This document shows, in pieces, positions 8,470-15,406 of a DNA stretch of 64,000 nucleotides. Numbering within the stretch: the stretch's first letter is position 1; every line of letters begins with the position of its first letter. Source of the stretch: Ensifer sp. WSM1721 (GTDB lineage Bacteria; Pseudomonadota; Alphaproteobacteria; Rhizobiales; Rhizobiaceae); NCBI RefSeq assembly GCF_000513895.2, contig NZ_CP165782.1:2805501-2869500 (forward strand), written 5' to 3'. The notes beneath the pieces were generated by a model. It saw only the letters and a program-made list of their open reading frames with translations, was not told the DNA's origin and searched no databases. A program made the translations under genes and the position numbers.

Positions 8470-9357
8470 TTGACACTTGCTGCCATGACTGCGGACGTCT
8501 CCGGTCACACCATCCAAGAGGCGAACCGCCGCCACCAGCGCAAGCCGAAGCTTGCCGCCTTTCTCATGCTCGGCTCTGCCCTGTTTCTTGCAGGCTGCCA
8601 GACCGACAATTCCGAATCGATGTTTCGCGTCGAACGGGCCCAAGGCTCGGAAGAGAACATCGCCTCCCTCTCGAGCGTGATCGCGTCCAATCCGAGCGAT
8701 CCCGAAGGCTACAACGTGCGCGGCTCGGCTTACGGACGCGCCGGGGAATTCCGCCGCGCGCTCGCCGATTTCGACGAGGCGATCCGACTGAACCCGCGCT
8801 TCTTCCAGGCCTATGCCAACCGCGCGCTTGTCCAGCGCAACATGGGCAACCAGCAAGCCGCTCTCGCCGATTACAACGCGGCGCTGCAGATCAGTCCGAC
8901 CTACGACGTCGCCTATATCGGTCGCGGCAATCTCTATCGGCAGGCGGGCCAGCTCGATGCCGCTTTCAACGACTTCAACAAGGCGATCGAGCTCGACACG
9001 ACCGATCCCCGCGCCTATCACAATCGCGGCCTGATCTATCAGGCGCGCAACCAGCACGGAGAGGCGATCGAGGATTTCTCGAAGGCGATTTCGCTGTCGC
9101 CAAGCTCGCCCGAACCCTATAACGGCCGCGGCATTTCCTATGTGGCCCAGGGCGACGATGACAACGCCTTCTCGGATTTCAACACGGCTATCAATCTCAA
9201 CGGCAAGCTGGCCGAGTCCTGGGCAAACCAGGCGCTGGTCTACGAGCGCCGCGGCGACAGGGCCAAGGCTTCGAAGTCCTATTCGCACGCGCTTTCGCTC
9301 GATCCCAAATACGAGCCGGCGCGCGCGGGCCTTTCCCGCGTCAAGGCGACCTCCTGA
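8470..9357 (+). CDS. TPR-repeat lipoprotein (NlpI-like)
   Basis: 295 residues. Start chosen at TTG 8470 because GAGGGA sits 6 bases upstream; the first ATG (8485) has no such site. A basic stretch and hydrophobic segment lead to a lipobox (FLAGC, Cys43), so it is probably lipid-anchored after signal peptidase II cleavage. The remainder is about six tetratricopeptide repeats with the AYANRAL/AYHNRGL and ALADY-type signatures at 34-residue spacing. TPR lipoproteins of this type act as scaffolds for envelope enzymes; the partner here is unknown. Stands alone between rpsU and a DUF992 gene. Confidence 0.85.
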   Translation: MTLAAMTADVSGHTIQEANRRHQRKPKLAAFLMLGSALFLAGCQTDNSESMFRVERAQGSEENIASLSSVIASNPSDPEGYNVRGSAYGRAGEFRRALADFDEAIRLNPRFFQAYANRALVQRNMGNQQAALADYNAALQISPTYDVAYIGRGNLYRQAGQLDAAFNDFNKAIELDTTDPRAYHNRGLIYQARNQHGEAIEDFSKAISLSPSSPEPYNGRGISYVAQGDDDNAFSDFNTAINLNGKLAESWANQALVYERRGDRAKASKSYSHALSLDPKYEPARAGLSRVKATS

Positions 9358-9380
9358 CGCCACGCCCCATTCGATTTCGG

Positions 9381-9409
9381 ACGCCCGCGGCAGCTGCCGC
9401 GGGCGTTTT
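9381..9409 (+). terminator. Intrinsic terminator after the TPR lipoprotein
   Basis: Perfect 13-bp inverted repeat (acgcccgcggcag / ctgccgcgggcgt) with no separate loop bases, then TTTT-C-GTTT. It lies 23 bases past the stop codon. Confidence 0.85.
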
Positions 9410-9447
9410 CGTTTCGGCGATCCGACATTTGTCTCAGTCTTCGCTAC

Positions 9448-9547
9448 TGCATGTTTCCTTAAATCGTAGCCTTTAAGGACAAAGACATGCAGCAACTCAA
9501 AGCGCTACAGCGTCCTTTGTGCGTCTGAAAGACGCACGGCGCTGTAG
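9448..9547 (+). repeat. RIME-like repeat, copy 2
   Basis: Same two-palindrome layout and orientation as the copy at 2233, beginning tgcatgtttccttaaatcg and ending gcgctgtag. The first palindrome has a shorter loop (tagcc-tttaag). It fills the gap between the TPR terminator and the DUF992 gene. Confidence 0.8.
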
Positions 9548-9615
9548 ATCAGGGCTACGGAACCATCCCACGCTCGATCGGTTAGACCATGGCCTTCAAC
9601 ACGGAGATCTGAGCG

Positions 9616-10089
9616 ATGTTCAAACGAACCTTCATTGCGGCAGTCACCCTTGCGGCCCTTTCCGGAACTGCCTCTGCCCAAAGCTACGTGACGCTTGGCC
9701 GCCTCACCTGCGGCTCTGAAGGCGGCACCGGGCTCATCGTCACCTCCACCAAGAACCTCATGTGCACCTTCAGGCCGGCCGATGGTTCGCCCGGAGCCGT
9801 CTATGCCGGCAAGATCACCAAAATCGGCATCGATATCGGCGCCACCGGCAAAACCGTCATGATTTGGGATGTGCTGGCGAAAACCGGCACGCCGTTGACC
9901 GAATATGCCCTGGCTGGCGAATATGTCGGTGTTGGCGCCGATGCGAGCTTTGCCGTCGGCGGTGGAGCAAAGGTCATTGCCGGCGGCACGAACAAGGCCT
10001 TCATGCTGCAGCCGGTCAATATCCAGGTTCAGGAAGGTCTGAACGTCGCACTCGGTATCGATCATCTGGTTCTGGCGCCGGCAGGTTGA
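9616..10089 (+). CDS. DUF992 family exported protein
   Basis: 157 residues with a clear Sec signal peptide (MFKRTFIAAVTLAALSGTASA, cleavage after ASA), so it is exported to the periplasm. The mature part has LTCGSEGG, MCTFRPADG and YAGKITKIGIDIG, the pattern of DUF992, a small family found widely in Rhizobiales; two cysteines (in LTCGS and LMCTF) could form a disulphide. A GGAG site lies 8 bases before the ATG. Function unknown. Confidence 0.8.
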   Translation: MFKRTFIAAVTLAALSGTASAQSYVTLGRLTCGSEGGTGLIVTSTKNLMCTFRPADGSPGAVYAGKITKIGIDIGATGKTVMIWDVLAKTGTPLTEYALAGEYVGVGADASFAVGGGAKVIAGGTNKAFMLQPVNIQVQEGLNVALGIDHLVLAPAG

Positions 10090-10103
10090 CCACGTAAATA
10101 GCG

Positions 10104-10125
10104 GAAAGGCCCCCCGGGGCCTTTC
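10104..10125 (+). terminator. Hairpin after the DUF992 gene
   Basis: 10-bp perfect stem gaaaggcccc / ggggcctttc with a two-base loop, 15 bases past the stop. There is no T run, so termination efficiency is uncertain. Confidence 0.6.
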
Positions 10126-10252
10126 ACCCTCCCCCGCTGCAAACCTATTGTTCCTCGACATGAGGACCGGGCGACTTGCGCGCCGAGGCAAGGCGCGCCA
10201 CTGTGCTATCGGTCGTTGGTGGAACCGGCGCTGCAGCTCAACGGGAACTCGG

Positions 10253-11473
10253 ATGAAGGATCAGGTAATCCGCAACATCGTTCTGTGGATGTCGGAGGAG
10301 GGAATTCGCGGCCTCAAGGAACAGGACCTCCTCGCAGGTTTCTGCGATCAGTGCCGCGCAGCAGGTATCCACATCGATCGCGCCCTAGGACTGATCGACA
10401 CGCTCCACCCGGAATTCGAAGGCCGCGCCTTCCAGTGGAACAGCGAAAGCGATGAAGTGCCGGATGTCGTGCACTACGGATCGACGAGCGGCGGCGAGGC
10501 CCAGGAGAACTGGCAGCGCTCGATCTTCTTCCACATGCTCCAGGAAAACGAAACCGAACGCCGCGTCCGCCTTGCGCAGGAGCCGCATATCCCCTTCACC
10601 ATGCTCGACAAGCTGAAGGCCGAGGGGCACACCGACTGCGTCGGCTTCATCCATCACTTCACCGACCGCGGCCGCGTCGGACAGATGGATTGCTTCTATT
10701 CTTACTGGACGACGAAAAGACGTGGAGGCTTCAACGACGAGGACTTCTACGCGCTCCGAACGCTGTTGCCGACGCTTGCGCTCGCCGTCAAGGCCGCCTC
10801 ATGCGTGCGCATCATCGGCACCCTCGCAGACGTTTATCTCGGCCATGATGCCGGCCGACGGGTCGTCGAGGGCAGCATCGAAAGGGGGGCGGCCGAGCGC
10901 ATCGAGGCGGTCATGTGGTTCTCCGATCTGCGCAATTACACGCGCATCGCCGAGAGTGTCGCGCCGGAGGAGGTCATTCCGTTCCTCAACGACTATACCG
11001 GCACGGTGATCAGAGCGATCGAGGAGCACGGCGGCAGTGTGCTGAAGCTGATCGGCGATGGTGTCCTCGCCATCTTCAACGGCTGCAAGCCGGCCGACGC
11101 CTGCAGCGCGGCGATCGCTGCCGAGCGGCAACTGCGCATCATGCTCGCCGAATTGAACACGCGACGGCTCGAGAAAGGAAAGCCAACCACCGACGTCTAT
11201 CTCGGGCTACATATCGGCGAGGTTTTCTACGGAAACATCGGCAGCCAGAGCCGACTCGATTTCACCGTGGTCGGACCCGCCGTCAACGAGGTGAGCCGCA
11301 TCGTCTCGATGTGTCGCTCGATGGAACGTCACGTCATCATGTCTTCGGAATTCATTGGTGCCTCGCCGGCCGCGCATCGCGCCGATGCCGTGTCGCTCGG
11401 GCGCTTCGCGCTTCGCGGCGTCGCTAAAGCCAAGGAACTCTTCACCTGGGATCCGGACGTGCACCCCGGCTGA
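10253..11473 (+). CDS. Class III adenylate/guanylate cyclase
   Basis: 406 residues from ATG 10253. The N-terminal 200 residues form a sensor-like region without membrane segments. The C-terminal half is a CHD cyclase domain: MWFSDLRNYTRIAE carries the first metal Asp (Asp225) and KLIGDGVLAIF the second (Asp269), followed by LHIGEVFYGNIGSQSRLDFT. Both metal ligands are present, so the enzyme is probably active and makes cAMP. Sinorhizobium genomes carry many such cyclases; which paralogue this is cannot be read here. Convergent with pntB, separated by a RIME copy. Confidence 0.88.
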   Translation: MKDQVIRNIVLWMSEEGIRGLKEQDLLAGFCDQCRAAGIHIDRALGLIDTLHPEFEGRAFQWNSESDEVPDVVHYGSTSGGEAQENWQRSIFFHMLQENETERRVRLAQEPHIPFTMLDKLKAEGHTDCVGFIHHFTDRGRVGQMDCFYSYWTTKRRGGFNDEDFYALRTLLPTLALAVKAASCVRIIGTLADVYLGHDAGRRVVEGSIERGAAERIEAVMWFSDLRNYTRIAESVAPEEVIPFLNDYTGTVIRAIEEHGGSVLKLIGDGVLAIFNGCKPADACSAAIAAERQLRIMLAELNTRRLEKGKPTTDVYLGLHIGEVFYGNIGSQSRLDFTVVGPAVNEVSRIVSMCRSMERHVIMSSEFIGASPAAHRADAVSLGRFALRGVAKAKELFTWDPDVHPG

Positions 11474-11520
11474 GCGCGTGACCGAATTGGACCCGACACT
11501 GTTCGTCCGCCAATAAGGTA

Positions 11521-11649
11521 AATGCCCGCCTTACTGCATGTTTCCTTGAATCGTACCCGATTCAAGGACAAAAACATGCAGCAATTCAAAATGCTACAGC
11601 GTCCTTTGTGCGTCTGAAAAGACGCACGGCGCTGTACGAGGCGGGCATT
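11521..11649. repeat. Split 10-bp inverted repeat flanking a RIME copy
   Basis: aatgcccgcc at 11521-11530 and its exact complement ggcgggcatt at 11640-11649 bracket the RIME copy at 11535-11636. Removing the element would leave a compact hairpin between two convergent genes, as expected for a bidirectional terminator. Confidence 0.6.
11535..11636 (+). repeat. RIME-like repeat, copy 3
   Basis: Same orientation and layout as copies 1, 2 and 4. Its first palindrome has compensatory changes (ccttgaatcg ... cgattcaagg versus ccttaaatcg ... cgatttaagg), which indicates selection for, or conversion of, the stem. Confidence 0.82.
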
Positions 11650-11671
11650 CAGCTCGGTAGCAAAAATGTCC

Positions 11672-13072
11672 TCAGTGGTTGATCGCCTTGACGATCTCCT
11701 CGGTGACCTTCTTGGCGTCTCCGAGCAGCATCATCGTGCCGTCCTTGTAGAACAGCGTGTTGTCGATGCCGGCATAGCCGGAGCCGAGCGAGCGCTTGAC
11801 GAACAGGCAGGTCTTGGCCTTGTCGACGTCGAGGATCGGCATGCCGTAGATCGGCGAGGTCTTGTCGTCGCGCGCCGCCGGATTGGTGACGTCGTTGGCA
11901 CCGATGACATAGGCGACGTCCGCCTGGGCGAATTCCGAGTTGATGTCCTCGAGCTCGAACACCTCGTCATAGGGCACGTTCGCTTCCGCCAAGAGCACGT
12001 TCATGTGCCCCGGCATGCGGCCGGCGACCGGATGGATGGCGTATTTGACCTCGACGCCCGCCTCCTTGAGCTTGTCACCCATTTCCCGAAGCGCATGCTG
12101 TGCCTGTGCCACCGCCATGCCATAGCCGGGCACGATGATCACCTTCGAGGCGTTCTGCATCAGGAACGCGGCATCGTCGGCCGAGCCCTGCTTTACGGTC
12201 TTCTGCACGCCGCCGTCGCCGCCGGCGATCGCCGTCTCGCCGCCGAAACCGCCGAGAATGACCGAGATGAAGGACCGGTTCATTCCCTTGCACATGATGT
12301 AGGAGAGGATCGCACCCGAGGAGCCGACCAGCGCCCCGGTGATGATCAGCGCTAGGTTGCCGAGCGTGAAGCCGATACCGGCGGCCGCCCAGCCGGAATA
12401 GGAGTTGAGCATCGACACCACCACCGGCATGTCGGCGCCGCCGATCGGGATGATGATCAGGACGCCGAGCGCTAGCGACAGGAGCACGATCGCCCAGAAA
12501 TTGAAATGGCTCTCCGTCAGCGCCAGCCCGATGATGAAGAAGACGATAAGGGCTCCGAGCGTCAGATTGATCAGATGGCGATAGGGCAGCAGGATCGGTT
12601 TGCCGGACATGCGACCGTCGAGCTTCAGGAAGGCGATAACCGAACCGGTGAAGGTGATCGCGCCGATCGACACGCCGAGCGCCATCTCGACGAGCGCCTG
12701 GGCATGGATCGAGCCGACCTCGCCGATGCCGAATGAGGACGGCGCATAGAGCGCGCCGGCGGCGACCAGCACCGCGGCCAGACCGACGAGCGAGTGGAAG
12801 CCGGCGACGAGCTGCGGCATCGCCGTCATCGGGATGCGCTTGGCGATATAGGCGCCGCCGCCGCCGCCAACAGCAAGGCCAAGCACGATCAAGAGGAAGC
12901 CGCCGACCGAGGGCTGCGCCAGGAGAAGCGTCGTAACGATGGCGATGGCCATGCCGGTCATGCCATAGGCATTGCCCCTCCGGCTGGTGGTCGGATGCGA
13001 CAGGCCTCTAAGGGCCATGATGAAGAGCACGCCGGAGACGAGATAGAGGAAGGCTGCGAAATTAGCGTTCAT
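11672..13072 (-). CDS. pntB: NAD(P) transhydrogenase subunit beta
   Basis: 466 residues, the normal length for the beta chain. The N-terminal half is a membrane domain with about eight or nine helices (e.g. FLYLVSGVLFIMALRGL, LIVFFIIGLALTESHF). The C-terminal domain III binds NADP(H); VIIVPGYGMAVAQAQHAL and YAIHPVAGRMPGHMNVLLAE are its nucleotide-binding signatures. The complex couples proton entry to hydride transfer from NADH to NADP+. Last gene of pntAA-pntAB-pntB. Confidence 0.96.
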   Translation of the reverse strand: MNANFAAFLYLVSGVLFIMALRGLSHPTTSRRGNAYGMTGMAIAIVTTLLLAQPSVGGFLLIVLGLAVGGGGGAYIAKRIPMTAMPQLVAGFHSLVGLAAVLVAAGALYAPSSFGIGEVGSIHAQALVEMALGVSIGAITFTGSVIAFLKLDGRMSGKPILLPYRHLINLTLGALIVFFIIGLALTESHFNFWAIVLLSLALGVLIIIPIGGADMPVVVSMLNSYSGWAAAGIGFTLGNLALIITGALVGSSGAILSYIMCKGMNRSFISVILGGFGGETAIAGGDGGVQKTVKQGSADDAAFLMQNASKVIIVPGYGMAVAQAQHALREMGDKLKEAGVEVKYAIHPVAGRMPGHMNVLLAEANVPYDEVFELEDINSEFAQADVAYVIGANDVTNPAARDDKTSPIYGMPILDVDKAKTCLFVKRSLGSGYAGIDNTLFYKDGTMMLLGDAKKVTEEIVKAINH

Positions 13073-13081
13073 CGGCCGACC

Positions 13082-13492
13082 TCACTTGTCTTTCTTCTTG
13101 TACATGGCGAGCATGCGCTGGGTGACGAGGAAGCCGCCGAAGATGTTCACCGAAGCGAGCACCAGCGCGACGAAGCCGAAGCCGGTGGCGAGCCCCGAAG
13201 CAGAGATGCCGACCGCCAAAAGCGCGCCGACGACGATCACCGAGGAGATCGCGTTGGTGACCGCCATCAGCGGCGTGTGCAGCGCCGGCGTCACCGACCA
13301 GACGACGTAATAGCCGACGAAGATCGCCAGCACGAAAATCGCCAGGCGAAAGACGAAAGGATCGATCGCGCCGCCGGTTGCGCCATGCGCCACCGCTCCG
13401 GCCGCGTCCGGCACGTATTCGGCCGCCGTCCGAACCGCCTCGACCGCCCTTTCGAGATCGGTCAGTGCCTTGTCCAGAAGTTCGTTCGCCAT
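13082..13492 (-). CDS. pntAB: NAD(P) transhydrogenase alpha subunit, membrane part
   Basis: 136 residues with three or four membrane helices ([20 protein letters not shown], then [20 protein letters not shown] and [19 protein letters not shown]). In alphaproteobacteria PntA is split in two; this is the membrane half that pairs with PntB. Its ATG directly abuts the TAA of pntAA with no spacer, and the ribosome site lies inside the end of pntAA. Nine bases separate it from pntB. Confidence 0.94.
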   Translation of the reverse strand: MANELLDKALTDLERAVEAVRTAAEYVPDAAGAVAHGATGGAIDPFVFRLAIFVLAIFVGYYVVWSVTPALHTPLMAVTNAISSVIVVGALLAVGISASGLATGFGFVALVLASVNIFGGFLVTQRMLAMYKKKDK

Positions 13493-14641
13493 TTACTTCT
13501 CCCCCCGATTCGCGCCGCCGAAGGCCGGGTGCACTACCGCCCCGCCGTGCGTCAGCGCCGTCGCCTTGACGAGCTCGTCTTCCATGTCGAGCTTGAGCGT
13601 CTTCGTCTCCTTGGAAACCATCGTCTCCAGGAAGGTGACGAGGTTCTTGGCGTAGAGCAGTGAGGCAGAGGCGGCGATGCGGCCCGGCACGTTCAAGTGT
13701 CCGACGACCTTGACGCCGCCGACCTCCGTGACCTTGCCGGCCTCCGCGCCTTCGACATTGCCGCCGCGCTCGACGGCGAGATCGACAACGACCGAGCCGG
13801 GCTTCATGGAATGAAGCATCTCGTGGGTGACGAGGCGCGGCGCCGGGCGGCCGGGAATCAGCGCCGTGGTGATGACGATGTCCTGCTTGGCGATGTGCTC
13901 GGCGACGAGCGCGGCCTGCTTCGTCTGATAGTCCCTCGACATTTCCTTGGCGTAGCCGCCGGCGGTCTCGGCCGCCTTGAACTCCTCGTCCTCGACGGCG
14001 ATGAACTTGGCGCCCAGCGAGGCGACCTGCTCTTTTGCCGCCGGGCGAACGTCGGTGGCCGACACCATGGCCCCCAGGCGTCGTGCTGTCGCGATCGCCT
14101 GCAATCCGGCGACGCCGGCGCCCATGATGAAGACTTTGGCCGCCGGCACGGTGCCGGCCGCCGTCATCATCATCGGTAGGGCCCGGTCATATTCGTGGGC
14201 CGCATCGATCACAGCCTGGTAACCGGCGAGGTTCGCTTGGGATGAGAGCACGTCCATCGACTGGGCGCGGGTGATGCGCGGCATCAGTTCCATCGCGAAG
14301 GCGGTGAGCCCCGCACCGGCCATGGCGGCGATCGCCTCCTCGTTGCCGTAGGGATCCATGATGGCGATGACGATCGCGCCGGATCTGTAGCCGGCGATCT
14401 CCGCTTCCGTCGGTCGGCGGACCTTGAGGATGACGTCGGCGCCCTTGGCGTCGGCGGCCGTGCCGATCCGGGCGCCGGCCTTCTCATACTCGGCATCGAG
14501 CATGCGCGAACGCAAACCCGCACCGGTTTCCACGACCACGTCGAAACCCAACGATTTCAGCTTCTTGACGCTTTCGACGGAGCCGGCAACGCGCCCCTCG
14601 TTCGGATCCGATTCCTTGGCGATAAAGACAATCTCGCTCAC
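13493..14641 (-). CDS. pntAA: NAD(P) transhydrogenase alpha subunit, NAD-binding part
   Basis: 382 residues starting at GTG 14641, which has AGGAGGGGG immediately upstream. Domain I of transhydrogenase, a soluble NAD(H)-binding unit related to alanine dehydrogenase: ESDPNEGRVA at the N terminus, SSQANLAGYQAVIDAAHEYD, and the Rossmann loop VFIMGAGVAGLQAIATARRLGA. First gene of the operon. The 329-base region upstream contains a decayed RIME copy and no promoter I can assign. Confidence 0.95.
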   Translation of the reverse strand: MSEIVFIAKESDPNEGRVAGSVESVKKLKSLGFDVVVETGAGLRSRMLDAEYEKAGARIGTAADAKGADVILKVRRPTEAEIAGYRSGAIVIAIMDPYGNEEAIAAMAGAGLTAFAMELMPRITRAQSMDVLSSQANLAGYQAVIDAAHEYDRALPMMMTAAGTVPAAKVFIMGAGVAGLQAIATARRLGAMVSATDVRPAAKEQVASLGAKFIAVEDEEFKAAETAGGYAKEMSRDYQTKQAALVAEHIAKQDIVITTALIPGRPAPRLVTHEMLHSMKPGSVVVDLAVERGGNVEGAEAGKVTEVGGVKVVGHLNVPGRIAASASLLYAKNLVTFLETMVSKETKTLKLDMEDELVKATALTHGGAVVHPAFGGANRGEK

Positions 14642-14730
14642 AAGTCCCCCTCCTGGCCCGCACCAGCCAGGCTGGGTTGCGGACGTTGTCTTCGATGCCG
14701 GGGCGATCGCTGGCACGCCACCCCTTACTC

Positions 14731-14808
14731 ACATGGTTTCTCGAATCGGAGCCGATTCAAAAGACCATGCAGCACTTCAAAGTGCCATAGCGACCTTAGT
14801 GCACCTGA
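14731..14808 (+). repeat. Decayed RIME-like repeat
   Basis: acatggtttctcgaatcggagccgattcaa..., then catgcagcacttcaaagtgccatagcgacc..., align by eye with the intact copies but with many substitutions. Both palindromes are only partly preserved. Same orientation as the intact copies. Confidence 0.6.
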
Positions 14809-14918
14809 TGCCGCTGGCCGTGAGCCGCAGGCACTCCCTCCTTCGAAGGCGGAGCTTTATCCGCCGCCGCGACAGTGCTCCTCACGCCGTGAGGGAAAAG
14901 CCCGACCGGTGCGGCAAC

Positions 14919-14947
14919 CGAGACGGGGAGCCTCCTCCCCCGTCTCG
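14919..14947 (-). terminator. Hairpin after cytochrome oxidase subunit IV gene
   Basis: Perfect 10-bp stem cgagacgggg / ccccgtctcg, loop of 9 bases, 24 bases past the stop of the small oxidase subunit in its direction of transcription. No T run follows. Confidence 0.5.
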
Positions 14948-14970
14948 AACAGACCTGTCGGGAAAACCGG

Positions 14971-15195
14971 TTAGCGAAGCATGAAATAACCGGCAACGTT
15001 GAGAACGATGAAAAGCACGAAAGAGCTGAAGAAGCCCATGGTCGTGAAGAAAGCGGCAGCCATGGCGATCAGCAACGCCACGCAGAAGAGCGTGCCGTAC
15101 TTCGTTGCGTTGATGAAGAGCGTATAAGTCTTCTCGTGCTCGGAATAGTCCATCGGTGCGCCCGTCTCGACCGGTCCCGAATGATGCTCTGCCAT
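14971..15195 (-). CDS. aa3-type cytochrome c oxidase subunit IV
   Basis: 74 residues from ATG 15195 with a GGAG site. The short soluble N terminus (AEHHSGPVETGAPMDYSEHE) leads through HEKTYTLFINATKYGTL into two hydrophobic segments. The DYxEHxxTY..F pattern identifies the small bacterial subunit IV found in alphaproteobacterial aa3 oxidases, which lies in the membrane next to subunits I and III and is not needed for catalysis. It stands alone, away from the main cox operon. Confidence 0.85.
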   Translation of the reverse strand: MAEHHSGPVETGAPMDYSEHEKTYTLFINATKYGTLFCVALLIAMAAAFFTTMGFFSSFVLFIVLNVAGYFMLR

Positions 15196-15406
15196 CGTCC
15201 AATTCTCCAGAATGCCGCGGTACCGCCGACGGCGGTCCGCCTTGATCCACCCTTGGGCCGCTTTCACGCAGGCGCGCGAGCGATCCTTTAGCTCCGCATA
15301 CACAATGCGCGGGCCATTCGCAACGAAAACCCGCCCGCGAAGCTGCGGCATAATCGATGGAGGCAAAGCAAGCGGCAAGCGGTCGCCGTTAACAGGATTG
15401 AGGCCG

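Noticed and set aside
8311..9495. Minus-strand ORF opposite the TPR lipoprotein
   Set aside because: Low-complexity antisense frame that runs through the terminator; the plus-strand TPR repeats are unambiguous.
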